From NCBI RefSeq assembly GCF_036541425.1, contig NZ_JAZHFT010000029.1:1-64000 (forward strand): a stretch of 64,000 nucleotides of DNA. Direction: 5' to 3'. Position numbers and translations under genes: made by a program. Of the stretch, positions 7,336 to 16,500 are shown piece by piece; within the stretch, counting starts at the first letter, position 1, and each line of letters opens with the position of its first letter. The stretch comes from Consotaella aegiceratis. GTDB lineage: Bacteria; Pseudomonadota; Alphaproteobacteria; Rhizobiales; Rhizobiaceae. The notes below the pieces were generated by a model that did no database searches, was not told the origin of the DNA, and worked only from the letters and a program-made list of their open reading frames with translations.

Positions 7336-10300
7336 CAGTCGTAGATCGAGATCGTGCCGTTGACGCCGTCGATCACCAGCTTGCCGTTGCCGGAAACGAG
7401 CTGGTTGAACCGGGCGATGTTGAGCTTGGCCACGCTGTCCTCGTAGACGAACGGGGTGGCGCCATTGGAAAAGATGATCTGGTCCGCCACCTGCACGATG
7501 CGGCTCGTGCCGTCGGACAGCACGTCGAGATAAAGCCCCGCGTTGGTATAGCCGCCGCCGGCGGTCGCCCGCACCTGGATCGACAGTCGCGCGCTGACCC
7601 CGCTCGGGGCGGCGACCGCTTCGAAACGGATCAATCCCTCGGCGGTAGCCTCGTCGACCTGCGCCTGGACGCCGATAAGTGCGCTGGCATTGGCCTCGAT
7701 GTCGGTGCCTTGCTGAGTGACCGTGGTCTGCAAGCTGTTGAGCGCCGTCGCCTGGTTGTTCGCTGTCGTTTGCAGGCCGCCGATCGACGACTGAGCCGAC
7801 TGGATATTCGAGGCGTTGGTTGCGATGCCGCTGGCATTCTGCTGTGTCGCGCTGGTCAGCTGCGAGACGGACTGCGAAACCCCGCTGATGTTGCTTTGGG
7901 CGTTCGACAGTCCCGTTTCGACCACTGTCGTTCGCGAAGCCAGGGCCGCCGTCTCGCTGGCTCGCGTCGTCTCTTCGGTTGCGACCCTGGCCGTCACCTT
8001 CCAAACCAGGTCGTTTTGGCCCGCCGCGTCGATCAGCGCTTGCGCCGTGCTCACGGCGCTGTCGCCCGCGATCTTTTCCAGCACCGATTCCACGCCGGAG
8101 AGCGACGAGGACGTGACCACCACGCCCACCGTGGTCTGCTGTGCTTCGGTCCTGTACTGGTCGAGGGCCGTGGCCTGACCCGACACCTGACCCTCGACAT
8201 CGCCGAGGCTCGACTGAACGGCCGTGATCGCCTGCCCTTGCGTGTCGACCAGCCCTTCCACCGTTGCCGTGCGGCTTTCGAGTAGCTGCTGGGCGGCCGA
8301 CTGGGCGACGACGTCGTCTTCGAGGCCGCCGATCCGCGTCACCGCGCCCTCGATCTGGGAGGCGGCCAGATCGTCGGCCGTCTGCCGCGTCTGCTGTTCC
8401 GCGATCAGCGCCGCGCCGGTCTCGTCCAGGCCGCCCGACAGGTCGAAAGCCACACCGTTCAGCCGGTTGACCTCGCTCAGGCTGTGGCCTGCGCTGAGCG
8501 CGACCGAACTGGACAAACTCTCGATCAGAGCCCGGAAGGCATCGAAGTCCTCCTGGCCTTGAGCGAGAACCTCCTGCACGTCCTCCTCCAGATCCACGAG
8601 CCGAACCGTCAGATCCTCGTCGCCCGTGGTGACCGTGACCGGACCCGCCCATGTCGTGCCGCGCGGAGGATTGGCGACCACCGTTCCCTCGATCTCATAC
8701 TGCGTTCGCGGCAGCACGCCTTCGGCGAGGATCGCATCCGTCTGAGGAGCGGCATGGTCGAGCTGGATCACCTTCGTGATCTTTTGGCTGTCGTCGGCGG
8801 CGTTCCAGTAGCGCAGAACGACGGAGTCGACCGTCACGTCGTCGATCAGGGTCCAGTAGGCATAGAGGGCCGGATAGGTCCGCCCGTCCTCGCTGGTGAC
8901 CGTGGTCGGCAGCACGCCGAACCCGGGCAGGGTCGAGGTGTAGACCGGCGCCGCCTGCCCCACCCGCACCGTGCGCTCCGGAATGGTCACGCTCGAATCG
9001 TAGACGCCGTTGCCGATCTCCTGCAGCGACAGGTTCACGTTGCGGGCGCCCTGCCCGTTCATCGGCGCCAGCGAGCGCCCGACGACGCGATAGGTGCGGT
9101 TGCCGTAGCGCGCCGAGGTCCAGGTGATCCAGTCGCCGACCTCCAGCCTGACCCAGCGCGGCCGTACGGTGATCGTGGCGCTCGCCTGATAGCGGTTCTC
9201 GCGGATCGCGATGTCGGCCAGACGGATCGCCTGCCCCTCGTTGTCGACCGCCTCGAAGTCGAGAGGTACGGCGTGCCGCTCGCGATCGGCCGCCTGTGCC
9301 GTCTCGTTGATCTGCGGCTCATAGGACGTGCTCGACCAAAGATCGTCCGGCTTGTTGAAGGAGCCGAACACCGCGTTGACGAGTTCGGTGCGCGAGCGCT
9401 TGGCCTGGAAGGTTCGCGACGCATCGACGATCAGGTCGTCATCCGTCAGGGTGGCGACCACCGGCTGGTTGGCGCCGACGATCGGATAGTCGCCGTCGAC
9501 CTTCTCGACCAGCATGGCGGCGGCCGCGTTCAGCACCGGCTCCAGATTGTCCGTATGCGTCACGCCGTCGCCGGCAGAAAAGATGAAACCGGAGCGATAG
9601 CGCGCCGCATCGTCCACGGCCTCGTCGCAAACGTTCATGGCGGACATCCAGGCCGCCGGCGGCAGATCGCTCGCCGGCATCCCCTTGCCCATGATCAGCT
9701 CGTCACCGATGAAGAACCCGCGCTCGTAGTTGTAGGACTGGACGATCGGGTTCTCGGAATATTCCCACGTCGTCGGATCGTCCCAGCGGTGCGAGCCGGC
9801 CCCGCCGACCGTGTCGTCCTTGCGCAGGTCGTAGAGCGGCGCGCCCTGGAACTCGAACAGGAACTGCGGAAACGACGACATGTCCTCGTCGTCCCATTCG
9901 GCAGTCACCACCACGTAGGAGATGCCGATGCCGACATGGTTCTCGGTCCAGCGCCCTGATGGGTTGGCCTCCTCGATCAGGTTCGGGTCCGCCGCCGTCT
10001 GCGTTCCGTCGTAGATCTTGAAGCGAATGTGCCCCTGTGCGCTGTCGTTGTCGGAATCGGTCCCGATCACTGCATAGCCGCGATCGGCATCCTCGTCGGA
10101 GAGGTCGAGGCTGTACCAGTAGCCGTTGATGGCGATACGCGTGACGGCCGTGATGCGGCTGTCCGACAGCTCGAACACCTTCTGGATCTTCTTGTTCGAC
10201 CCGCCATAGGTGTTGGTGTAGATGTCGTGCCCGGCCACGGCCACCAGGCCGACGGCGATCTGCCGCTCGACATCGGCGCCGTATTGCACCTCGAGCTTGG

Positions 10301-10466
10301 TGCCGCTCGTCGTCTCAGTCTCCGGCGTCTTCTTCAGCGCCTGCGCGGCGACGCTGAGACCGATGCCGATGGCTGCGGCGCCGATCTGGCCGATCGTCGC
10401 GGCCAGCCCGGCGCCGGCGCCCAGCGCGCCGGCAACCGCCGCTATGGCAGGAGCAAGAAACGGCAT
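7335..10466 (-). CDS. Tail tip attachment protein, lambda gpJ-like (central fibre)
   Basis: The protein has 1043 residues. The N-terminal Ala/Gly-rich hydrophobic segment (about 1-45) is followed by the beta-rich hub domain of gpJ-like proteins (about 50-560) with a fibronectin-like stretch near 560-640. A long low-complexity helical region with Q/T/S heptads follows (about 650-920; QQNASGIATNASNIQSAQSS), then a DUF1983-type C-terminal tip ending NGTISIYD. This is the usual gpJ/tail-hub plan. It forms the distal tip that recognises the receptor. Upstream is the small DUF6950-like gene and downstream are the fibres. Confidence 0.85.
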   Translation of the reverse strand: MPFLAPAIAAVAGALGAGAGLAATIGQIGAAAIGIGLSVAAQALKKTPETETTSGTKLEVQYGADVERQIAVGLVAVAGHDIYTNTYGGSNKKIQKVFELSDSRITAVTRIAINGYWYSLDLSDEDADRGYAVIGTDSDNDSAQGHIRFKIYDGTQTAADPNLIEEANPSGRWTENHVGIGISYVVVTAEWDDEDMSSFPQFLFEFQGAPLYDLRKDDTVGGAGSHRWDDPTTWEYSENPIVQSYNYERGFFIGDELIMGKGMPASDLPPAAWMSAMNVCDEAVDDAARYRSGFIFSAGDGVTHTDNLEPVLNAAAAMLVEKVDGDYPIVGANQPVVATLTDDDLIVDASRTFQAKRSRTELVNAVFGSFNKPDDLWSSTSYEPQINETAQAADRERHAVPLDFEAVDNEGQAIRLADIAIRENRYQASATITVRPRWVRLEVGDWITWTSARYGNRTYRVVGRSLAPMNGQGARNVNLSLQEIGNGVYDSSVTIPERTVRVGQAAPVYTSTLPGFGVLPTTVTSEDGRTYPALYAYWTLIDDVTVDSVVLRYWNAADDSQKITKVIQLDHAAPQTDAILAEGVLPRTQYEIEGTVVANPPRGTTWAGPVTVTTGDEDLTVRLVDLEEDVQEVLAQGQEDFDAFRALIESLSSSVALSAGHSLSEVNRLNGVAFDLSGGLDETGAALIAEQQTRQTADDLAASQIEGAVTRIGGLEDDVVAQSAAQQLLESRTATVEGLVDTQGQAITAVQSSLGDVEGQVSGQATALDQYRTEAQQTTVGVVVTSSSLSGVESVLEKIAGDSAVSTAQALIDAAGQNDLVWKVTARVATEETTRASETAALASRTTVVETGLSNAQSNISGVSQSVSQLTSATQQNASGIATNASNIQSAQSSIGGLQTTANNQATALNSLQTTVTQQGTDIEANASALIGVQAQVDEATAEGLIRFEAVAAPSGVSARLSIQVRATAGGGYTNAGLYLDVLSDGTSRIVQVADQIIFSNGATPFVYEDSVAKLNIARFNQLVSGNGKLVIDGVNGTISIYD

Positions 10467-10469
10467 GGT

Positions 10470-10871
10470 CTATCGGACCTTGAAAGCTCGCGTGACCGCC
10501 GTGATCGGCTCGTAGGACACGCCGCAATCCGACTTCACCGCGACGCCGAAGGACGTGAACACGCAGCCGGCCAACTGCCCGCCCCGTTCGATCACGCCGA
10601 TGTCGCCGCGCTGGGCGAGTGTCGGCGGCGTGTCTTCGAGGACCGAAGCGAACAGGTCCTCGACCGTCTCGAAGCCCGCACGACGCAGTTTGCGGGCCGC
10701 GCCGAGTTCGGTCGTGTAGCTGCGAAAGTCGGCGAACGGATCCGCGCCGGTGACCGCCTCGATGCAGTCGAACGCCAGATATCCGCAGTCGCTCTTGCCC
10801 CAGGCGAACGGCATCGCCGCGTGACGCTCGATCGCGCGCACAAGCGCCTGCTCCCAGCCGGTCACACGCAT
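10470..10871 (-). CDS. DUF6950-like tail assembly protein
   Basis: The protein has 133 residues. ATG at 10871 has a GGAG site close upstream. It contains PFAWGKSDCGYLAFDCIEAVTG, the conserved segment of small tail proteins found directly before gpJ-like genes and distantly like NlpC/P60 (Cys in the DC motif, later a conserved R-G-D-I-G). In siphophages this position is held by a tail-tip assembly hydrolase. Whether it is an active peptidase is unclear. Confidence 0.75.
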   Translation of the reverse strand: MRVTGWEQALVRAIERHAAMPFAWGKSDCGYLAFDCIEAVTGADPFADFRSYTTELGAARKLRRAGFETVEDLFASVLEDTPPTLAQRGDIGVIERGGQLAGCVFTSFGVAVKSDCGVSYEPITAVTRAFKVR

Positions 10872-10933
10872 GGATTGCTCCTGATCAAGTCCGGTGATCA
10901 ACTGTCGAGCCGTGCACACTGCAGGAGGACAGA

Positions 10934-11230
10934 ATGACGAATGGCCTGAAGCACATCGGCGACGTGCAAGGTCCCATGGATCTTTTCGAGGCTCGCGTGA
11001 TGATTATCGCGCTCTTCGGCGCACTCGATGCTACATCCGAGGCCTTAGCTGCAAAGAGCGGCGGCTATGACGAAGACTGGATCAGCGCGCTGGAAGCGGA
11101 GATCATGACGAGTGCGAAAGGTACCATTACGCCCGCTACTGAAGAAGCCGAGGCTGAAGCTACTCGGAAGACGCTGGAGGCATTGAAGTGCCATTTTGCC
11201 CGGCTGCGCAACCGGGTCGATCGAGCTTAA
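10934..11230 (+). CDS. Small plus-strand gene inside the late operon, unknown
   Basis: The protein has 98 residues, opposite to all its neighbours. AGGAGG lies 5 nt before the ATG. It is predicted all-helical (MDLFEARVMIIALFGALDAT, then EALAAKSGGYDEDWISALEA). Its last 71 nt overlap the convergent gene at 11160-11354. It looks like a moron, a gene able to be expressed from the prophage independently of lysis, but no promoter is convincing in the 62-bp upstream gap. Confidence 0.65.
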   Translation: MTNGLKHIGDVQGPMDLFEARVMIIALFGALDATSEALAAKSGGYDEDWISALEAEIMTSAKGTITPATEEAEAEATRKTLEALKCHFARLRNRVDRA

Positions 11231-11354
11231 TTCCCCGATCGGAACACCATGCTTCGCCGGCCTGCCTCTCGGCAAAGAAGTGCATGGCGCCACTCTTCTC
11301 ATCGATGACGAGCGTGCGCCCGCCGCTGATGATGTATCCTGCCTGATCGCTCAT
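11160..11354 (-). CDS. Short late-operon protein, unknown
   Basis: The protein has 64 residues. ATG at 11354 overlaps the upstream stop (TAATG). It opens MSDQAGYIISGGRTLVIDE with a beta-hairpin-like start and a C-terminal tail rich in polar residues. The 3' end overlaps the plus-strand gene at 10934-11230. Small unrecognised proteins are common at this place in tail operons. Confidence 0.55.
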   Translation of the reverse strand: MSDQAGYIISGGRTLVIDEKSGAMHFFAERQAGEAWCSDRGIKLDRPGCAAGQNGTSMPPASSE

Positions 11355-11926
11355 TACGGCTTCTCCCGCCCCCAATAGTAATCCTGCTTGCCGGCCACCT
11401 CGGCGTGCTCGAAGAACAGATCGCCGGCGTGGATCAGCTGCTGGTCGGCGTTGGAGCGCGTGCGATAGCCCTCCCGCTGATTGTCGAGCGCCCGGCTTTC
11501 GCAACGGACGACCAGCTTGGCGTCCGGCCCGTCCTGATGCTCGATCACGTCGACGGTGCCGCGATAGACCGGCTCGCGGAACAGGATCTGACGCGTCTCG
11601 GGATCGATGTAGAGGTCGGAGATGGTGACCGGCCGCTGGTGGTAATCCTCCGCTTCGATCGTCGCCAGCACCTCGGGGGTCAGTCCGTCCTCGGGTGCGG
11701 CCGCCAGGCTGATCTCCAGCCCCTCGGCATCCATGCCCCACGAGCCGGGAATGGCCGCCACCTCGAGGATGCCGCCCGGCAGATAGGTCACCCCCTCGTA
11801 GGTCAGCGGCTGCGTCCCGTTCCAGAAAGGATAGGTGCCGGTGCCGAACTGAAAGAGGATCGTGCCGCGAATGGCGATCCCGCCGGCATCGAGCTTGGCG
11901 AGCACGGTCTCGGGCAGCGTTCTCAT
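11354..11926 (-). CDS. Tail tip protein (DUF2163-like region)
   Basis: The protein has 190 residues. The start MRTLPETVLAKLDAGGIAIR followed by FWNGTQPLTYEGVTYLPGG resembles the N-terminal beta domain of phage and gene-transfer-agent tail-hub proteins of the DUF2163 type. The C-terminus (RSNADQQLIHAGDLFFEHA) also fits. It is placed between the minor tail gene and the DUF6950-like gene, the usual slot for the tail-tip hub. It is shorter than full DUF2163 proteins, so the family label is tentative. Confidence 0.65.
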   Translation of the reverse strand: MRTLPETVLAKLDAGGIAIRGTILFQFGTGTYPFWNGTQPLTYEGVTYLPGGILEVAAIPGSWGMDAEGLEISLAAAPEDGLTPEVLATIEAEDYHQRPVTISDLYIDPETRQILFREPVYRGTVDVIEHQDGPDAKLVVRCESRALDNQREGYRTRSNADQQLIHAGDLFFEHAEVAGKQDYYWGREKP

Positions 11927-11997
11927 GTTGAGTTATCCTCTGACTCGACTCCCGGTTGTCGGGGTGCGAGGGTGAGCGATCGGAGGAGGGAATCGTC

Positions 11998-12237
11998 ATG
12001 GCGAGACAAGTAAAATTGCCGCTCGGGAAGCCAGCCGACGGCGAGGATTTTGCTGAAATCCACGGTGGAGGCGGCTTTTTGGAAGGCGGCGGCGATCTCG
12101 ACATCACCTGCGGGCAGTGCGGAGAAACGATCATTCCCGGCTATAGCAATGACGGGTCATTCGTGAGCGACGGCTACCTGGTCTGCCAGCACTGTGGCGC
12201 CTGGAATCGTCTCCGAACCCAAGACATCAACCCGTAG
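11998..12237 (+). CDS. Zinc-ribbon plus-strand moron gene
   Basis: The protein has 79 residues. GGAGGAGGG lies 6 nt before the ATG. Two CxxC knuckles (CGQC near 40, CQHC near 63) indicate a zinc ribbon. The N-terminus is basic and Gly-rich. It is transcribed against the late operon and its 3' 81 nt overlap the convergent gene ending at 12157. Function unknown. Confidence 0.65.
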   Translation: MARQVKLPLGKPADGEDFAEIHGGGGFLEGGGDLDITCGQCGETIIPGYSNDGSFVSDGYLVCQHCGAWNRLRTQDINP

Positions 12238-12486
12238 TGCGCCCTTGCCAACTGCGGTGATGCGGATGGCCCCCGACTTGCCAGCCTGAACCAGATCGAT
12301 CCGATCCGGGCCGATTCGGGAGACGCGCACAGGGTCGCACAAGACGATTCCGCCGATGCGGTCGCCATCACTCTTCTGCTGCTTGTCCATCACGTCTTTC
12401 CTTTCCGCATTCAGCACCATCCAATCGTAAGGCGAAAGGCACTCGACTCTGTGCAAGTCTTGAACCTCGTGGTTGAGCGTCCTCAT
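12157..12486 (-). CDS. Short late-operon protein, unknown
   Basis: The protein has 109 residues from ATG at 12486, coupled to the upstream stop (ATGA). A second start at 12390 (MDKQQKSDGD, with GGAAAG upstream) would give 77 residues. The C-terminal 70 residues are beta-rich (IGGIVLCDPVRVSRIGPDRI). The last 81 nt are antisense to the zinc-ribbon gene. Not recognised. Confidence 0.5.
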   Translation of the reverse strand: MRTLNHEVQDLHRVECLSPYDWMVLNAERKDVMDKQQKSDGDRIGGIVLCDPVRVSRIGPDRIDLVQAGKSGAIRITAVGKGALRVDVLGSETIPGATVLADQVAVAHE

Positions 12487-13109
12487 GACGCGCTCTCGAC
12501 AAGCTGAAACGTGATCACCTTGAGACCACCGGTCACCGACACGTTGAACGATCCCGAAACCGGCCGCATCAGCAACTCGGCCCGATCGAAGCGCGCCACG
12601 GCGCCGGCCAGGTCGAGCCCGATCGGCGCCGGCGGTTCGAACGCCACCGTCCGACTAGTGCCGCTGCCGGCGGCGTCCGACACGCGGCCGAGGTGACGCA
12701 CGCCATTCACGGCGGTGAATGACACATAATCCCCTTCGTCGAGGACGAGGCCTGCATCAACTCCACTGATCGCGGCCTCGTTGCCGTTGGTGATGCTGGA
12801 GACCGTGCCGGGCGTCAGCTCGGGGCCTCGGTTTCCGATCTGACCTATCGGAGATGAATAGCTAGGTTCGCGGAACAGAACCGTACGCAGGCCGCCGCGT
12901 AGAGAATCCCACCAAGCGCTCACGGCCCGACAATCCTCAGGATAGAGCGGCTGCGTCTCCATGCTCGCCATCCATACCGGATCTGCGAACTCGACAATGT
13001 TGGTTAGGCGATTGCCAGATCGCGCTTGCGAAACGCTCAGGACAAGATCGAGTTGGCTTTCGACATCAAACTCGATGCTCGGCAGTGGACGGGGAAAAGT
13101 GATCGCCAT
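12483..13109 (-). CDS. Minor tail protein (distal tail / tip)
   Basis: The protein has 208 residues. ATG at 13109 overlaps the tape-measure stop (ATGA). The N-terminal half (FPRPLPSIEFDVESQLDLVL, then W-M-A-S-M-E-T) and the beta-rich C-terminus resemble small minor tail proteins coded right after the tape measure in lambda-like siphophages. It likely belongs to the tail-tip assembly ring. Exact family not certain. Confidence 0.65.
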   Translation of the reverse strand: MAITFPRPLPSIEFDVESQLDLVLSVSQARSGNRLTNIVEFADPVWMASMETQPLYPEDCRAVSAWWDSLRGGLRTVLFREPSYSSPIGQIGNRGPELTPGTVSSITNGNEAAISGVDAGLVLDEGDYVSFTAVNGVRHLGRVSDAAGSGTSRTVAFEPPAPIGLDLAGAVARFDRAELLMRPVSGSFNVSVTGGLKVITFQLVESAS

Positions 13110-15871
13110 CAACGCACCTTCCCGCGCCGCTTGGCTTCGCGGTAGTACCCACCGAAGTTCTGCTGAACGGCTGAGAGGGTATCCTTCTGGTTCTGCGCCA
13201 GGAGCGTCCGCATGTCCTCGACAGTCGCCGCATCGGCATTGCCATTGACCACTATGGACGTGCCACCGAGGGTGATGTTGGGGGACTCCTGGTTGGCTGG
13301 CGCCTGCATCCGCGGCGACACTGGCGCGACGTATCCGCCGCCCGCATATCCCTTGGCTGCCCCGTGCAGAGCGTCCAGATTGCGCACGCCTATGGCGCGG
13401 GTTGCCGCAGCCGAGAAGACGTACTCCTGGCCATGGACGATGCCCGCAGCAGCATTTGTGGCCCCGTTTCCGGTGTAACCGCCGCTGGCGTATAGCCCCC
13501 CCGTGTTCCCGCCTCCGAATAGCCCAAGCAACGATCCGAGGAGACCACCGCCACCTCCACTAGCTCCGACAGTGTTCACCTGGAAGAGCGCATCGAGGAC
13601 ATTGTTCAGGAGCTTGTCGACGATCTTGTCGAGGACGCCGAGCGCCGCATTGCCGAAAGACTTCCAGAAACCCTCGCCATTCTGAAGACCCTGGCGGAGA
13701 TCCTGCACAAAGCCCCCGACAAGATCGCGGGCAAAACTGAAAGCCTCCTTGGCCGCCTTCGTCGCGGCCTCCGTTGCCGACATCTGCAGCGCCAGGCCGG
13801 CCAGTTCATCCCGCTGCGCCGCCGTCAACGTGATGTTGTCGTTAGCCGCCTTGTTCAGCATCTCCTGTTCGTAGCGCAGCGCGTTCGCGGCCCGGTCGGT
13901 CATCCCAAGCGTTTCGGCTTCAAGTTGCTGAGACGCGATGAACTGCTGCGCACCCTGAACGATGTCGGCGTAGGATTCGGCGGCTTTCTCGGCTGCCGTC
14001 TTCGTCTTCTTCCCCGCCTTGTCGCCGGCATCGCCCAAGAGGCCCAGCGAGCCGGTGGCTTCGTCGGCAGCCTTCTTGATCTTGGCGAGGCTATCTTCTG
14101 CCGTCCCTGCATCGCCGGTTATGCTGGCACCGGCTGCACCGGTGTAGTCACGATAAAATGCCTCGTTGAAGGTCGCGGTGGCGTCAGCACGAGAGGCCTT
14201 TTCCTCGTCGGTCAACTTCGCCTTCATGCCCGACATGTCGAGGCCAGAGATCCACGTCTTTCCATTGACGGAAAGCCAAGGCTTTTCGAACTCAGAGATC
14301 AGGTTGTTCCATGCTTCCTTGCCCAGTGCACTGAAGAGAGTCGGGAGATTTTCCCACTGCCGCTTTACGACATCGTAGCCGCCAACAAAGGCGCCAATAA
14401 TCCGATTAGCGGCATCCTCAGCTTCGCCAATGACATCGACCCCGAATACCCGCTCGATATCGTCTCTGAAGACATAAAGGGCGGTGATGATCGTCGTGAT
14501 GGCCACCAGGAGAGCACCGAGTGGATTGGCTGCGATTGCAACAGTGATAGCCGATATGGCAGCGACACCAGCGGCACCGATAGCGGTTAGCCCGGTCGCC
14601 ATAGCTGCAAGGATGGCCGGAGCGAAGGCTGCGAGAAGGCCCGCCCCCACTACCTCAACCAAGCCGACGATGACGTGCATATTGTCTGCGACGGCCTTCA
14701 GCGCAGTCACGAAAGCACCAGACATGGTGCTGCCGACCCCTGTAATCTCAGCCTGAAGAGCCGACCAAACGCGCCCCGCCTGAAATCCCGGCGAGTTCGC
14801 CATCTTGGAGAAGGCATCTTCCGTGGCGCCGGCCTTGTCCGCCATCTGCTCCAGGATCGCCGTGAAGTCTTCGCCCGCCTGCCCCGACAGGGCGAGGATT
14901 GGAACCAGCGCCTCGACGCCACCGAACAACTGCGCGAGCGCATCGGTGTTGCCGTGCGTCCTGGTCACGAGGTCGGACAGAAATCCTTCGAAGCCCTTCG
15001 CTTGAAGCCCGACGATGCTGAAATCGATACCCAGTTGCTTCGCGAGCTTCGAAGCCTCCGACGTTGGCTTCGCCACAGCGGCGAGGATCGCGCGAACGCC
15101 TGTCACGCTTTCGGCTGTCGAGATGCCTCCCTTGGTCAGAGCCGCTACAGATGCGACCAGCTCATCGAATTGGACGCCCGTCTGCGCGGCCAGAGGCGCG
15201 ACGCGACCAAGGGCGCCGGACAGTTCGCCGATCGTAGTCTTGCCAGCCCGCATGCCCACGAACAGCGCATCCGAGACCGACGCGGCGCCGTCGACCTGGT
15301 CGCCATAGGCATTAAGCACCGAGGTCAGACCGTCTGCCGCCGTCGCAACGTCCGTCACGCCGCCAACCGCGAGCTTATTCGCCGCTGTCAGGATATCGGT
15401 CGCTTCGGCCGCGCTGGACGCACCCGCCGAAATGATCTGGTAGTATGCCTTGACCTGCTGCGCCGGAGAGCCGCCGAATGCCGTCGACTGCTCAAGAGCC
15501 GCATCGGCAAGCCCGCGCATGTCGAACTTCGTCGTATCGACCAGCGTCGAGACCTCGGCAAGTGCATCCTGAAACGCAAAAACAGGCCCGACAGTGAACG
15601 CCGCAGCGATCGAAGCCACCGCCGCTGCGCCGAGCGCGACCATCTTGCCACGCAACACGTCATAGACGCGGCTGAGACGCTCTGCTGAGCGAGCCGCATT
15701 GTCGTTGGCCGCCGCAGCTTTCTTGCCAGCGGCATTCGCCTTGGAACCGAAGCTGTCGGCTGCACCCTCAGCCTTCTTCGCCGCTTCCTTGATCCGGTCC
15801 AAATCTTTGGACGCCCCGACCACCTCGCTGCTGTCGACGCCGAGTGCAAGCATGGCAAGATCAGCAGCCAT
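13109..15871 (-). CDS. Tail tape measure protein
   Basis: The protein has 920 residues. The N-terminal ~350 residues match the TP901-type tape-measure core, with Ala-rich helices such as GSPAQQVKAYYQIISAGASS (about 125-144). Hydrophobic helices are clustered near 395-470 (AAFAPAILAAMATGLTAIGA). Long coiled-coil helices run at about 590-760, then a Gly-rich region and a C-terminal helix (VQQNFGGYYREAKRRGKVR). It sets tail length and inserts at infection. About 920 residues would give a tail near 130-140 nm by the usual 1.5 Å per residue rule (inference). It follows the G/GT chaperone genes as expected. Confidence 0.92.
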   Translation of the reverse strand: MAADLAMLALGVDSSEVVGASKDLDRIKEAAKKAEGAADSFGSKANAAGKKAAAANDNAARSAERLSRVYDVLRGKMVALGAAAVASIAAAFTVGPVFAFQDALAEVSTLVDTTKFDMRGLADAALEQSTAFGGSPAQQVKAYYQIISAGASSAAEATDILTAANKLAVGGVTDVATAADGLTSVLNAYGDQVDGAASVSDALFVGMRAGKTTIGELSGALGRVAPLAAQTGVQFDELVASVAALTKGGISTAESVTGVRAILAAVAKPTSEASKLAKQLGIDFSIVGLQAKGFEGFLSDLVTRTHGNTDALAQLFGGVEALVPILALSGQAGEDFTAILEQMADKAGATEDAFSKMANSPGFQAGRVWSALQAEITGVGSTMSGAFVTALKAVADNMHVIVGLVEVVGAGLLAAFAPAILAAMATGLTAIGAAGVAAISAITVAIAANPLGALLVAITTIITALYVFRDDIERVFGVDVIGEAEDAANRIIGAFVGGYDVVKRQWENLPTLFSALGKEAWNNLISEFEKPWLSVNGKTWISGLDMSGMKAKLTDEEKASRADATATFNEAFYRDYTGAAGASITGDAGTAEDSLAKIKKAADEATGSLGLLGDAGDKAGKKTKTAAEKAAESYADIVQGAQQFIASQQLEAETLGMTDRAANALRYEQEMLNKAANDNITLTAAQRDELAGLALQMSATEAATKAAKEAFSFARDLVGGFVQDLRQGLQNGEGFWKSFGNAALGVLDKIVDKLLNNVLDALFQVNTVGASGGGGGLLGSLLGLFGGGNTGGLYASGGYTGNGATNAAAGIVHGQEYVFSAAATRAIGVRNLDALHGAAKGYAGGGYVAPVSPRMQAPANQESPNITLGGTSIVVNGNADAATVEDMRTLLAQNQKDTLSAVQQNFGGYYREAKRRGKVR

Positions 15872-15929
15872 TATCTTTGCCTTTCGTCCAGGTGCGCGCT
15901 AGCGTCTCCGCCCCAAAGAGGAGGTGAAT

Positions 15930-16478
15930 ATGCGGGCTTTCGCGATTTCGATGCTGTTGTTTCTGTCGGCGTGTGTGCCGGCGCCATCTGGTCCTGCGAA
16001 TCAGCCCGTGCTTGATAATTCGACCCGATCGATCGAAGACGGGTTGTCTGTGTCGGTATTTCCCGATGGAAGTGGATCGGTACGAACTGGCCCTTCGGTC
16101 CTTTCCGCAGGGTGGGATATCAACTGTACAAGGGATGCCATGGATGATCGGCGGAAATGCCAAATATCCGGCGGCATCGGCGGCCCGTTTGTATATTACG
16201 GTCCTTCAATAAAACCAGTGTCAGTCTGCATCCTAGGGCATGATTTCCCTGGTAGAACCGGAAAGATCCGCGTAGACGCCAACTCCGCGATATCGACAGA
16301 TCGTGACGGATGCGTAACTGCGTCGCGCGTACTTGAACAAATGAAGTCCGGCGAAAAATTTACCGCGAGATATTATGGTTGGCCGAATGATTATCCCAAG
16401 GACGTGGCGACCGACCTCCGGGGCTTTAATAAAGCTCTTGAGGTAGTAGCGCGCATCCAGAGCGGGACTTTCCAATAG
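15930..16478 (+). CDS. Secreted lipoprotein, IalB-like fold possible (moron)
   Basis: The protein has 182 residues. ATG at 15930 has GAGGAGG 6 nt upstream. A signal peptide ends in a lipobox (MRAFAISMLLFLSAC, Cys at 15). The mature part holds paired Cys in a W-x-x-x-C...C pattern (WDINCTRDAMDDRRKCQISG, later VCILG and GCVTA) reminiscent of invasion-associated locus B proteins of Rhizobiales. It lies against the late operon between tape measure and chaperone genes. A lysogenic-conversion role at the cell envelope is likely but inferred. Confidence 0.7.
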   Translation: MRAFAISMLLFLSACVPAPSGPANQPVLDNSTRSIEDGLSVSVFPDGSGSVRTGPSVLSAGWDINCTRDAMDDRRKCQISGGIGGPFVYYGPSIKPVSVCILGHDFPGRTGKIRVDANSAISTDRDGCVTASRVLEQMKSGEKFTARYYGWPNDYPKDVATDLRGFNKALEVVARIQSGTFQ

Positions 16479-16500
16479 AAAGGCCATCCGGAGGCGGTGG

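Noticed and set aside
6913..8652. 579-codon minus frame whose N-terminal part runs through the gpJ-like gene
   Set aside because: Only the last 140 codons (from ATG at 7335) are a real gene; the rest is an Arg/Gly-rich shadow.
8484..9959. 491-codon plus-strand frame opposite the gpJ-like gene
   Set aside because: It is antisense to the conserved gpJ core; no start signal and no recognisable motif.
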